62,829 nucleotides of DNA from NCBI GenBank assembly GCA_025677825.1, contig JAIXMO010000090.1, forward strand, positions 1 to 62,829. The letters are read 5' to 3'. Both the position numbers and the translations under genes were made by a program. The notes beneath the pieces were generated by a model, which searched no databases, had not been told where the DNA came from, and saw only the letters and a program-made list of their open reading frames with translations. Source of the stretch: Helicostylum pulchrum (lineage: Eukaryota; Mucoromycota; Mucoromycetes; Mucorales; Mucoraceae). Each line of letters starts with the position of its first letter. Within the stretch, counting starts at the first letter, position 1. This document shows, in pieces, positions 11,638 to 24,072 of this stretch.

Positions 11638-13479
11638 ATGAACACTCTTCAGAACAGAATAGATTCTTTCAAAAACAATTCGGTCAAGTGGCCTTACATG
11701 AATAATTCAAAGTATTGCAAAACTGAAACTGTAAGTATATTATGCATATAAATATATATATAAAAAAGTGCGCCCAGAAACTTATACTGTGTCACTTAGT
11801 TCGCCAAAGCTGGGTTCTACTTTGTTGGTAAACCAAACGCTCGCGATAGTGTCCGCCGTTTTTTATGCGACATTGAATTAAGCAATTGGCAACCAAACCA
11901 ATCGCCATTCGTCCGCCATGGTAATGAGTCTCCTCGTTGTGCTTGGACACGGTTGAACTTCCCTGACGCTCATAAGGGAGCTTTATCTGACCCTTCAAAA
12001 GCATTTGACAGTCCTCGAAGTATAAGGATGCGTTCCGCTAGACTTGCTACCTTTAACTGTAACAAGTATTGGCCTCCAAAGAAGGACGTTACCAAATATC
12101 CTTCCGCAGCAAAGGTAAATAGCTTTTAAAAAAAATCTTACCGTTTTTTGACTTTCCATTTTTTTTATGTAGCTTGCAAATGCGGGATTCTATTTTTCGC
12201 CTACTGCTAATGCACCTTCGCGAGTTAAATGTGCATATTGTGGTGAGTCTGTTACTGCGAACCCTGACGATACAGACTTTTTGTAAGTGAAAAAAAAAAA
12301 AAAATTACACATAAAAAAAAGCTTTTTTTTATTTACTAAATATATGTGTATAGAAATAAACATCGAAACTTAAGTATTGGTTGTGCCTTCTTTAAAGAGA
12401 CCTATAATATTCGTAGCAGTAGAAGCAACACAAATTTCGGAGAAAGCAGGGCTAAGGTAAACATTTTTTTATTAACAATATTATTTTTTTATAAAAGAAA
12501 ATGCTAATTATTTCTTTTTTTTAAAAAAAGGTGATGCATCAAATACTGATAGTTATACCAGTAAGCGAACTATCAATACAGTTTCTGCTAGTTCTGAGAC
12601 AAGTGCCCCTAGCTCGAAGCGACAAAAAGAACGAAGCAAGGCTTTAGAGCCCGTTGCCAGTAAAAAGCATACTTCTCGTAAAGAACCTGCTGTAGCAAAT
12701 AAGACCAAATATGTTCAAAAGGACGCTCCCAACACTGATGATTCTGTCCGGGATTTCAACCAAATTCTCGTTCAACCAAAGACTAGAAGTCGAGCTATGA
12801 TTACTGACGGTTCTTCTCGACCAGTACATCATGTTCGTCGCAGTACCAGAAATAACCCAAGCGGCGTTAATATTTTACCTGACTCCAAACCAGCTCTTAT
12901 CATCAAGCCAAATGGTCCTTATATTGCATTGCCAGCTACTCAACCTATCAATAATACCAAAAAGGCTCCACAAGTATCTACCGAACCAAAAGTAATCCGT
13001 ACAAGACGCCTTCAAAAACCTGAAGGTTTCGGTTCTGGTACCTCTGTACCTGCCACCAATCCTTCCAAGAAAAGAAGCCTATCTATATCATCTGTTACTG
13101 ACAGTACTGCTCCTCCGACCAAGAAACCCGCCTCCATTCCTGTAAGTATAAAACATAACTATCTCTTTTATATATTATAAATAATTTTAACTTGTTTAAT
13201 TTATAGAAAAAGGTATTTAAAGATAAAGGCAAAGGTCGCGAAGTAGTTTACTATAAATCATCTAGCCTTCCCACAAAAGATGAAATATCTTTATTACAGT
13301 CTCGTTTTACGTTGTCACTTGAACAACTTACACCCTTTATTCCAAAAGAGTGCGATTATGTACAAGACGCTGAAGGGTCTGGAACCTCGCGCCAAACACC
13401 AGCCAATACCGATATCCAAAAAGAATCATCCTCAAATATTTTTTACGATACTCAAGATTTACAAGAGGTATTTCCTTAG
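11638..13479 (+). CDS. two-BIR protein, Bir1/survivin-like, apparently truncated
   Basis: Related to Bir1/Cut17/survivin, the chromosomal passenger subunit guiding Aurora B to centromeres. Exons 11638-11730, 11800-12114, 12173-12282, 12354-about 12412/12456, 12531-13141, 13207-13479. BIR1 spans exons 1-2 (FAKAGFYFVGK..) and BIR2 exons 2-4 (LANAGFYFSP..CAYC..H..C). BIR2 keeps the CxxC..H..C zinc ligands; BIR1 has Arg where the first Cys should be (DSVRRFLC). A basic Ser/Pro/Lys-rich tail follows. Joining exon 4 at the good GTAAAC donor (12457) to the acceptor at 12530 shifts the frame. Weaker GT donors at 12413 or 12419 keep it. The frame stops at TAG 13477-13479, although coding-like sequence continues beyond. 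Possibly an inactivated paralogue. Confidence 0.7.
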
Positions 13480-14599
13480 GTGGATCCGGATACACCAATT
13501 TCACACGACACGGAAGGGGAATTACGTCTCTCTCCTGTATACCCGCACGACGAATATTTTGATGATAAAGAAAACATACCCCCTACTATCAGCAATTCAC
13601 CTATATGCGAATACACTAGTATTTGTAACTGTAGTGAAATCACCAAATAAAATAAATTTAATTTATATAATCTATGAACCATCGATTATAAGTAACACTG
13701 GATCTAGTAAAGCAAGATCTTCAGACTATAAAAGTCATTAAATCCAATCTAAGTGTAACAATCAATCACAATAGTGTGACCACTATTAAAATTAGTATAA
13801 ATAACAAACGAGAGTTTGCAATCCCTTTTATCGGAATTGGTTTTACACCAAAGAATAAGAAATAAACGTTATCACACCTTTAATCTTATTCCTCCTGTTT
13901 TATTAATTTTTCCACAATAACGACACACAAAACGAAGATAATCAACCTACACCGGTGTATTATCCTTCAAGCCCTTCGATGCATGTAACAAATTATTCAC
14001 CAGAACTAGCATCGCCCTTTTGCTACACCCCTTCACCTCCTCCAGCCTCCAGCCTCCAGCCTCCTCTGGTATTGTCCACACTGAAGAAAAGCCCTCACAA
14101 GCACGTATTCTTTCTGATCGCCTACCCCGAAACCAAAAAATGACGGTTGAAGAGCAATAGGATTCCATGGTAGACAATAGCAAGGAGAGATTACAAGAAG
14201 TACGTAATTCGGATATCAGAAAGATCGAAGAAAAGTTCAATCTCACGGGAAGTCGATTATAAAAAAGACTTGTAAAAAAAAATTGATTTAATATAATAAT
14301 AAACGAATATCTTTTTACTGCTCCATACCATTTTCTTTTATAGTATCACTCAATTAACTTTAGCCGACGCCACTGGAAAATAAGAAGAAAACTGTTGAAA
14401 TTAACATCCCCTTAATTCTAATTTATCATCTGTAAATCTATCAATCTATCATAACAGGCAAGACGGGTTTCCTTTCGTTCCTGACCCATCAGTACCAAGA
14501 TATACACATTACGGTCCTTTTATTTATCCTTCACCTCCTCGTGATTACCCTTTTCAGAACCCTCTCACACCTGAGTATTACCCACAAAGCCCTTTATAA
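13480..14599 (+). pseudogene. decayed 3' part of the Bir1-like gene
   Basis: Reading through the TAG at 13477, the same frame stays open with sensible sequence to TAA 13648-13650. A second open stretch lies at about 13696-13865. At 13930-14060 a Pro/Ser/Tyr-rich segment ends in three exact copies of the 7-bp unit TCCAGCC (14041-14061). After them the plausible frame is displaced by one base. That frame then reads RNQKMTVEEQ-stop (TAG 14158) and continues KERLQEVRNSDIRKIEEKF to 14262. This matches my recollection of the conserved C-terminal MTVEEW block of fungal Bir1 proteins. A last Pro/Tyr-rich piece follows a CAG acceptor at about 14458 and stops near 14599. Alternative: real exons with unrecognised splicing. 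Confidence 0.5.
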
Positions 14600-15225
14600 G
14601 AAATTTGCTAAATAAAGTTAAATAAGAAAAAAAAAAAAGTTGAATAGTGTTTATTATTTGAAAGAGAAAAAGAATGGTTATTTATGTATAAAAAAAATGG
14701 AGAGTTCAATGACAGTTGAATCAAGAGGGTAATTTTTTTCTTATGTACTGTTCTAGCAACATCTGTACACAAGAGAAACTTGTTACGAGCGCTCAAATGT
14801 GGTCTACCGCGAGCGTATAGATACCGAGCTTCTTTTTTTTTTAAAAAAAAAACGCGTTATAAAGGTAAGTAAAAAGTAATATACCGCACTCTCTTTTCTG
14901 AGCGTGTAAATAGAACGTGTACTAAGAAATTTCCCCGTATAATATTATATAACTAGCGCAAAAAAAAAAAAAAAATTCAAAGGTCAGCATCAGAAGATTC
15001 CCAAAGGGCTGGTAGCATCCAAAACCCTTTTTTTTTTTCGTCGCACCAATGCTATGGTGGTAGTACATATACAAATCTGAAAAATTAGAACAGCGAGCGG
15101 TGGGTGAGAGAGAGATGATTATTTTTTGCGTGTAATTACGTACACAGTCGGATATAATTGGTACAGAAATTAAAAAAATGACAGGTATACACGGCACAAG
15201 GTTTTTTCTATACGGAAAAAAGCGA
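14600..15225. other. intergenic region
   Basis: Poly-A/T-rich, including a long T-run joined to an A-run near 14822-14840. No gene recognised; it ends at the stop of the dicarboxylate-carrier gene. Confidence 0.5.
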
Positions 15226-16241
15226 TTATAGCTGAATAACCACTGTATCATTTTTATTGTTATGCCAAATAGTATGCCACTTTTTAAACTGTTCCAGAAA
15301 TATAAAGGTAAATATTGTTTGTGGACCTGTTCTCATAAAGGAAGGAGTCCAGCCTCTAAAGAAGGAAAGCAAACCTTCGGATCTATACATGTTTAAAGTG
15401 ATTCTTAAAGCGGATAATTGAACGTCTTTTCCAGTTGCGCTCATCATACGAGTTTTTATAACATCTACAGGGGAACATGCTGTTGTTGCAACTAGACCCT
15501 ATATTTATACATGTGTAAGTAAGTATAAAAATTTAAAAATACTAGGTAGAAACTTACTGCAAATGTACTAGATAACAAATGAAGTCCAATACCTTCATTT
15601 AAAACATGATTTGATAAAAAGAAGGATTTAAATCTATCATAAGATACGCATTGCGATGCAGTCATTAAAATGGCTCTGTTAATGTTGGGACCTACGCCAC
15701 GAAACAATACGGCAGGACCCTCTTCTTTTACGATCCTTATCAGCCCATCAAATGCATGAGCATAGTTTCTTTTCAAGTGACTAGGAAGTTGACCGTCGTT
15801 TTGCATACGAACGTTAACGACATCGCCCGGATTACCGCATATGCCTCCTGCAATACCAGCAGTTGTTGCACATAGTAACAACTGTAATACAGATGGATCT
15901 AAAATAAATGATCAATACACATATTATCTTTATTATATATATATGCTTTTACTCTTTTCTTTTTGTAATAATAATTGCTTCAACTTTTCATAACCACCCA
16001 ATCTAACAGTGGAATAAGTAGCTTGTCGAAGTATAGAAGCAGATAAGCCAGCGTATAGGTTTAAAGGGCCTTCGGTTCGAATGATTTTTATCATTGTACC
16101 AAACATTGTCATTTTTTGATTTCCTTTAAAGTTTTGTAGCCTAACTTTAGTCAAGTCAAGAGGATGAACAATGATAGCGGCTGTGCAAGAAGCTGCACCG
16201 CCAAAATAGAATGGAGTATTTAATTGTTTTTTTTCAACCAT
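15226..16241 (-). CDS. DIC1: mitochondrial dicarboxylate carrier
   Basis: Inner-membrane SLC25 carrier, probably exchanging malate/succinate for phosphate. Exons 15953-16241, 15558-15898, 15226-15498; 300 aa, the normal carrier length. All three tandem repeats carry the signature: HPLDLTKVRLQ, NPGDVVNVRMQ and SPVDVIKTRMM. The DIC subtype is suggested by FYFGGAASCTAAIIVHPLDL, GLSASILRQATYSTVRLGGYE and VRMQNDGQLPSHLKRNYAHA, which closely resemble known Dic proteins. The start was taken at MVEKKQLNTPFYFGG. The upstream open sequence in the same frame (to about 16361) is low-complexity Phe/Tyr/Ser translation of a T-rich leader and is unlikely to be coding. Confidence 0.92.
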
Positions 16242-16453
16242 AAATAATATATAACAAGGAGAAAAAGAAAGGAAAGAAAATAGAAAATAAAATAAAACAT
16301 TGTATATAAATAGGGAGTAAAAAAAAAAAAAAAAACTGGTAAAAACTCTTAACCGAGACAAGCGTTTCTACATGTGTGTATGCGGGTAAAGAGGGGAAAA
16401 AAGGGATACACAAATAAATAATAATCATGTATTTATTACAATTCAATTTTCTA

Positions 16454-17721
16454 TTAAATGTTGTCTTCGTCCTCATCATAATCATCATCATCTACGCCAA
16501 AATCGCTCTCATCACCAGACTCGTACCAGCTATTATAAACATTGTTATTTTTAAAAAAAAAATATTACTAAGACAAAATAAATAGAATTAACTTACAAGT
16601 TATCATCTTCCTCGATCTCTGGTGGTGCTGTAGGCATAAAATCTTGTTCTGATTTTGGCATTTTAAAACCATTGGGAATATCTCTTTTAGATGCTTCGAC
16701 TTGCTCTAATAAAAAATGGTTAATTTTCTGTGTATTTACTTTGTTTTTATTGTTATTTTACTTACTTTTCACGATACTATCAAATACATCCCGATTCTTA
16801 CGATATGCTACCTAGAATAGGAAATAAATTAATAAATATAATTATGGTAATTCGTTGTTTTTTTTATATACAAACAACTTACTCCAGCGTCAACATTTGC
16901 AGGACTTGAGCAATTAGGGTCTGCTAACAATGAAATAATAGAAACTAAAACACCTTTTTTTTTTGTGTGTGCGTGTACACAAAAGGTTAATTTTTTTTTT
17001 TGCATAATTTTTATCTTTTGTTTCTTACTTTCTACGGATTGTGTAGGATTCCAACGTTCCTAAATTAACAAGTTAGAAAAAAAAAAGACTTTTTCGTTGT
17101 TGTCGTTCATTTTTATATATTTTTTACCTCGGCTTTCTCGCCACTGATAGGATCTTCTCCTGGTGGATGAAGAATAGAAATACAAAGTCTTCCGTCAGGA
17201 TAAACTGTAATACAGAAAAGTTTAATTAGCAAGGCAAAAAAAAAAAAAAAAAAAAAAAAAAAAGGAGAAAAAAATAAACAAACTTACCGTTAGGATGATA
17301 GAATTCGTTATTGAATTTAAATGTAGGAGGGTTAAAAGGGTAATCGTCTGGGAAAGTCATTGTTGCCTATAGCAATACAGTTAAAACAAGCCACACTCAT
17401 TTATATGTTTTCTTTTTTGTTTACCTTGAAATAACCTCCTTCGTACATTGTTTTTGGTGAACCGATTAAAGCGACATCCCTATATCATACAAGATTAAAA
17501 AAAAAAAAAAAAAAAACTTTATATAAACCCCCTTTTTTTTTTGTACCATTCGAAAATATTATCGTCTTTCAAGTCTACAACAAAACCCGGAACAGGGCTT
17601 CGAACCAACTCTATAAAAAAACAATTGTATAAGATTCCCTTTTTCTTTTTCTTTAAGATAACAACAACAACAAAAAATTACCTTTGAATTGACGTTGAAG
17701 TATGTTTGCGGCAGAGGCCAT
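16454..17721 (-). CDS. ubiquitin-conjugating enzyme E2, Cdc34/UBE2R-like
   Basis: E2 that passes ubiquitin to substrates with SCF-type ligases. Ten short exons: 17682-17721, 17547-17610, 17425-17479, 17288-17366, 17128-17204, 17029-17059, 16883-16953, 16766-16811, 16597-16705, 16454-16529; 215 aa. The HPN motif (HPNVYPDG) precedes catalytic Cys87 in GRLCISILHPPG. The acidic-loop insertion GEDPISGEKAEERWNPTQ of the Cdc34/Ubc7 class is present. A C-terminal tail ending DDDDYDEDEDNI matches the acidic tail by which Cdc34 binds Cdc53/cullin. Exon 7 was started at the upstream AG (16954-16955), because that restores the family sequence SVLVSIISLL. The AG nine bases further in would delete three residues. 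UBE2G2/Ubc7 is less likely because of the tail. Confidence 0.88.
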
Positions 17722-18473
17722 GTTTTAATAAAAATATGCTTTTTTTTTTTAAAAAAGAAATAAACAACTCTAGTTTTTATATTCTTTCTTTATAAAAAAA
17801 AGAAAAAGAAAGGGAAAAAGGAAAAAAAAATATGATACAAAAAAAGAAATAAAAAAGAGGCAATCCACGTGACGCTTTGCTTAATACGATAGTCGGGATA
17901 TGGTTGTTAACAAAACATTTCTGAAGGAGAGAGAACAAAGAATGGTAAACTTGCCCCCTTCTTCTTCTTCTTCTTCTTCTTCTCCTCCTCCCATCAGGGC
18001 AATCCTTTTTTTTAGAGTGAAATCTTCCTCTTGTATTACTGTCATGTTTAACGAGAATATGTTTATAGCCATAGAAACTAAATTGGTTACCATAAAAAGT
18101 GAAAGCTCAATTATACAGGTTAATCTTGTGCTTTTTACTGTTTTCTATGACACTTCAAAGACTAAAACGGCATGATTTAATACTAGGTTTTTTTTTTTAT
18201 TCATTGTAATTCTGTGGTTAATTACTTCCAACAAAGAAAAAGAAAAAACATCCTTTTTTTTACACGATATATACATGAAAGTCTAGACCTATTGATCTGC
18301 TTTACACGGACATACGAACACATACATCTATCTGTTCAACAACACCATACATTGGCATAAAAAAAAAACTATCTAAATAAAGGGTCACGATGTGACGGTT
18401 TACGTCAAAAAAAAAGAAGAAAAAATTAAAAAAAAGCAAGAAAAAAAAAGAAGGACAATTTACTTCTTTAAAC
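17722..18473. other. divergent promoter region between E2 and URB2
   Basis: Shared upstream region of two divergent genes. It contains a (TCT)n-type tract at about 17958-17985 and several A-runs. Open frames here translate only low-complexity sequence. No gene seen. Confidence 0.55.
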
Positions 18474-21400
18474 ATGAGTGATCTAACCTCTGAAAAGATT
18501 GCTAAAGCTCTTAAAGGAGCTGGACTTTCAGCAAAGCAAAGAGTTGAAAAGGCTAATGAAGCCTGGAAGAACGATGTTATTTTCTTTCCCAACAAGGACG
18601 ACTTTTTATTGGACTGGATCTGTTCTGCTTTTGCTAAACCTAATATGAAAAAGTAAAAAAAAAAAATAGTTAGACTTTGAGAAAAAACAAAGCTTTCGCT
18701 TTTGAACTAACCGCCCCCCCCCCCTCTCTCTAAACTAGGCTTGATGATTGTTGTTTACTTCAGTTACCTTACTGGACACTTTTAGGTGACCTTTTAGAAC
18801 ACTATAAAGAGAAGGCACGTTTAGATTCCAAGCGATCTGTACCGACTATTCATGTCAACCTTGTATCGACCGTTTCAACACTTTTACAGCAATTATATAA
18901 AAACGAAACTTCTTCAACGGATAAAATGGAATTTTTGGCAGCTGCGTATCGCTGTCTCCAAATGTTATTTTCTGACAGCTTCTCGTTATCGTATCGACCT
19001 GCGTTTGAACACGTTTCAAGTGCTGTAGATCAAGTCTTGACTTGTCTTGGTACTCAAATTAATACTTGTAGCAAGGATCAAGACAATACAAACGAATTTG
19101 AGGTCTTGCATCAACTTTCTCTTACGGCCAAAGTCTTGTTGAAGAAATTCGATTCTCAACTTGTGATGGCTGCTAACCAGAAAAAAGTAAATTTTCTCTT
19201 TTTCTTAGTTCTCAAAAAAAAAAAAGCTCACTAAAAAAAACCAATTTGTTTTTTTTTTATGTATAGATCTTTTCATCTATTGTCGAGAAATCATTAATCA
19301 AATTACTTAGTGTTCGTCGTAGAATCAACCTTTTGAAAACTTCAGACGACACAGCCACTATATCACAAATCATCACCGAGATTGTCTGTCATGCTCTTTT
19401 CCATGCAGATACCGTTTTAGAATTCACTTCAGTTTTAAAGGACGCTAATTCCGATACTACTTCAAATGCCAATGTCAAACAAACCAATTATGTAGTTAAA
19501 TTGTTCGAGACTCTTGAATCCATGGTAAATAATTCCAAGGATACAGATCAAATGTTGGATGGTAATATTTGTGTTTGTTTTAAGGGGAACCATTATGTAT
19601 ACTTATATTTTTTTATATAGCTCTTGATATTACACCGGTTTTGTTCTCTGCTTTCTTAGAAGCTTTTAGACAAAAGAGAAATACGAGTACTAGCGCAATG
19701 CAAGATATTAGTAGAATGGCAGAGTTTGGCTTGTTTGTTTATTTGTTGAAGATTATCACCAGTATTAAGGAAAATGCAGTATCCGCCTATCTCGAAACCA
19801 TATGTAGACTTTTAAAGCAACTTATTCAGTGGAATGTTTATAGCGCTCGTAATGATGAAATTGCTAAATTTCAACAAGTTGTTTTAAATACAATTGCTGA
19901 TGAAATTGTTTCTTATCTTGATGATCCTAAAAGTATGTATTTTTTTTTTTTTGGCATTTGATTAGAAAATGTTATTAATGTAAAGGGGGGTTTTAGGATA
20001 TAATCAAGGTTTGGTTTTGGATGTTGCTGATACTTTACTTCAAATTGACTTTTCGTTAATCGAGTCTCGTATTCATTCTTTATGGCCTATTATTTTGAAC
20101 GTAAGTATTTTTATGATAAGGGGAGTTCGCTAGTATTTTTTTTAATTGACGTTTTTTTTTTTTTATTAGTCTGAAGATAGTGCTCAGGGTTCTTGTCTTA
20201 AATTTGCAAAGTCTGTTTTAAACACTTACTCTGCTTCTAGACAAATTGATGTATATGTTGAGGATCTTTTAAAATATATCGGACAAATTGAATCAAACAG
20301 TATTTACACCATGTTGAAAAAACCCATGTTTACTAGAGAATTTACAAGCGAGTAAGTTACGATGACTTTGATTTTTTTTTTTTTACTGAATTATTTTGTT
20401 TTTGTAGCTTTTCATCTCATGTATCTAAATCTATGCCTGTTGCACAAGCTCTTGGTATCTTTGAGACATTACAAGAAAAATTAATCTCTGCTACAGTCAA
20501 ATCCAATCAACCGGTAGCAAAAAAGCAAAAGAAATCCAACGCCGCCATGAAACAAAGCAACAACAATGCTACGGCCATGATGATTTCAGTCTATTTTGTA
20601 GAATTCACAAACGCTTTAAAGCTTAGCCAGCATCAACAACGTACGTTCTCCGAAGCCATCATGTCTGTTTTCGAGAGATTTGTTAAGCCTAGTATGACAG
20701 CTTGGATCGAATCGGGCACAGATGTTGAAAGTACCATTTTACCTGCTATGCAAGTTCAGTCGACTTTAATCACGGTCTTTTTCGAAAATTATTTCTCGGT
20801 TATTACTGAGCAAGATAGAGCTTGGTTAGCTAAATCATATATCCAAATATTCCAAAATAATGTCAAGAATGATTGTTTAGGATCTAGAATTGTTGTTGCT
20901 ACTAGTGTATGTAACTTTTTTTTTTGTATCAAGTCATTTTTTGTACTAATTTTTTGTTTTTTTTTCGTATGCAGGCTAATATTATGCTTCAACATGCTTA
21001 TTATACAACTCTTTCTGGTTCAATTTCAAAGGAACAAACTACTGATTTGGTAAATACTGTTATTGACTTTGTCACAGAGAAAGAAAACAAGAGTTCTTGG
21101 TATGAATCAAGTTCTTGGGATGGGTCTGCGCTTGATCTTCAAGATAAGAATTGTGTTAAATTAGCTTGTTGGAAACTTTTATCTGATGAATGGTTTGATT
21201 CTGTCATGTAAGTAAAAAAAAAAAAAAAATTATTAGTGTAGTTATTAATTTATTTTTTATTTTTATATAGTCGATACATTGATAGCGCTAGAGCAGAAAA
21301 TATGGCTTCTATTATTTACATGTCATTAACTCATACTGCTCCTACTTCTTCTGTATCTGTTCAACTCTTGAACAAGACCTTGTTAAGATCTGCTAATTTC

Positions 21401-24072
21401 TATGAAGCTAAATGTTTCAAAGGTAAGAGCTAATTTTATATATAAAAAAAAAAAATTGTACAACTAAACTTTTTTTTATATGTATAGATTGCAATATTCA
21501 AACTATTTTAAATGTATTTATCAACTTGTTTAAAACTAAATTATTAAAGACGAGTTCAAGTCAAGTATCCAAAGTTGCAGCTGATATGATTTCAAAGATG
21601 GATATTAGTAAAAGTATTACGGTCGAGCAAGATAGTATCAAGGGATTGTCAAATGCATTAAAGAATTCAAAGGATCAAATGGACGAAGATGTTGATGCTA
21701 CCAGTACCAGTAACGTTGAAAAGATCAGTACCTTGTTGAAGCTTTTATTGCTTTTCCCTAACGAGTACTATGAAAAGAATGAACGTCCTCAAGTTTTGTA
21801 TTTGGTTACTTGTATTGATATTTGGGCTAGCTCTTGCGCTAATGCTGATTACTTGACTCGTATGAAGGTTTGTTTAATGTGTAGAAGTTTGCAATTGAGA
21901 TTTATGCAATATTTCAGTGTACATAGTATTTTGGTAAGTTATTTTGTATTTTTGGGATGGTCAAAAAAAAAAAAAAAAACTTATTTTTGGTAAAATCAAA
22001 GGGTATGGATTCTGGAGTATTAGATTGGATTATTTCTTCTACCGAAAACTGGCCTACAGAAGCAAACAAAAATATTGAAAGCGTACAAAACTCTCTTGAA
22101 CATATCACCAACAAACTCGATTTAAGTATCTTACGTAGAGTTATTATGGGTGCTGGAGCTAAATCTCCTGATGCTCATTCGATGTCTTATATGCAAAATG
22201 CGTTACAACAACGCGTGGAAGGACTTGATAAGGATGTCTCTAAAAATACTTTGACAAAGGTTATTAATCTTTTAAATGCAATCAATTCTGTATTGGTTAA
22301 CAGGTACTTGTCACTTTAAGGAGGAGTTTTTTTTTTCTTGATACTAATTTATATAATATTATTAGAAAACAAGCTGATGTTGACCTTACCAATATTGTTT
22401 ATGCTACAGAGTATATCTCTAAAATCAGCAAATATATTAATTCTTCACTTCAAGATGCAAAGTCTGAAATCTCAATTATTTTAGAAGAGGTGAAGGTTGA
22501 TGAACAGTCAAGTTTTGTTGATAAGCATAAGTCAAAGTTTGAAACTATCAAACATATTTTCCATATCACAAGATTATTACAAGATTATGCTCGTATTGTC
22601 GGACCTAGTGTAGATGAAGGTAAAAAGTCTTTTTTTTTTTTTAGTTTAACTCTGTAATATAGTTTTCTAATATATCTATAGTTATTTCTGCTGAAAACCT
22701 TTCAAAGACATTGACCGATTTAGCTTCACCATTTATCCAATTTTTGCAATCTGCTCTTCTTGATAGCTCTCAAAATAATCATGTTCTTAATATGACCACT
22801 GAATTTATTGCTGCTTTCTGTTCAATTTTATCTCGTTATCAACAAGTTGAAACTACGAAACGTGTTTTGGCAGCTATCTGGTTTGTATATACTCTAGTTC
22901 TCAAGACAGGTGACCAAGAAGCTATTGAAACTCTTTCGAATGCCTTTGGTGGTTGGATTCAATCGTTGTCTAAAGAACAATATGTGATTGTAATTGATGG
23001 GTTTATTGAACAGTCTGAACAAGAGGCTAATAATCGTGGTGATGCTACAAAGGAACAAAATCATTTGGTTTTCTTGTCTTTACTTTCTCTTTTATTGAAG
23101 AATTGTACCGATAGTAAGTTATTATATTTTTCATTCTGGCGTGTATTTTTGATATACTAAAGATTTTTTTTAGGTGAAAAGGGTCGCTTAAGAAAAAGTA
23201 TTCCTACATTTGTACTTAAATTATCTCTCATTGCTGGTAAAACTACTTGTCTTCAATACTTGCAACAAATGTTAAAGTTGCTTATTCAATTAACTGTTGA
23301 TCAGGTAACGTTTTTTTTTTTTTAAAAAAAAAGATATAATTTACAATACTAAAGCGCTCAAATTTTTTAGTCATATCACTTTAACGATTACGATGCTTCT
23401 CTTGTACTCTCATGTCTTTTACAAGTTGCCCATCCTACAGCTTTAGAAAGATTCCAGGGCCAAATCAACCGAGAAATGGCACACGAGATCTTTGATGATG
23501 TTTGTGCAGTTCTTTCCAACTTTGTCAGTCAACATAAAGATCAAATTGTGTATATGTTACCTCCGTTTGTAGCGCTTATTCAATCTTTACTTCACTGCTT
23601 TAAATCTACTCATGTGTCTTTAGTCAGCGGCACCAACGCACCTACTAGAAAGAGAAAGAATAATGCAGATCAAAAGACAGTAAAGTCGGGTAGAACAATT
23701 CCTTTGTTATATCAATTTGCGCCCTTGGATGATACATCGGCTCAACGCTTTGGTCGTGTGTTGACGACAATACCACAAAAACAACATTCGTCGGCAAAGA
23801 ATGCAAAGAGTACACAGTCTCTGTATAAAATCATATCGAGACATACACCTTCGGTTTTAATCGAGTATTTCACAATTCAGTCAAATACAACTACAAGTAT
23901 CGTGCGTCCAAGTACTAAATCTATCTTGACTCAGGCGTTGTATGATATCTTGGATATGTGTTCGGATCAGGATCGTACATTTATCTTGTCGTGTTTGGAT
24001 GGCCCTGGAAAGGCGTTGTTTAAGAGTTTCTACATGAATTGGAAGGATACTCACAAGTATACTGGACAGTAA
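18474..24072 (+). CDS. URB2: nucleolar 27S pre-rRNA processing protein Urb2/Npa2
   Basis: Large helical-repeat protein of early 60S assembly factors (Npa1/Npa2 particle) in the nucleolus. I trace 15 exons with consistent phase: 18474-18652, 18739-19186, 19267-19561, 19621-19932, 19997-20100, 20170-20351, 20408-20906, 20975-21207, 21271-21422, 21488-21933, 22002-22303, 22366-22619, 22682-23113, 23174-23304, 23371-24072; about 1556 aa. The N-terminus MSDLTSEKIAKALKGAG and the C-terminal block (residues after about 1470: VLIEYFTIQSN..LTQALYDILDMCSDQDRTF..LSCLDGPGKALFKSFYMNWK) match the Urb2 C-terminal domain as I remember it. A basic patch (RKRKNNADQK) sits in the last exon and may be an NLS. 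The middle is poorly conserved, so small exon errors are possible. Confidence 0.85.

Noticed and set aside
13280..13741. 153-codon frame overlapping the BIR gene 3' part
   Set aside because: Different frame from the domain-containing one; composition is a shifted reading of the Bir1-like sequence.
17900..18175. Open frames with Ser or Glu runs between the E2 and URB2 genes
   Set aside because: Translations of a TCT/AGA simple repeat in a promoter region.
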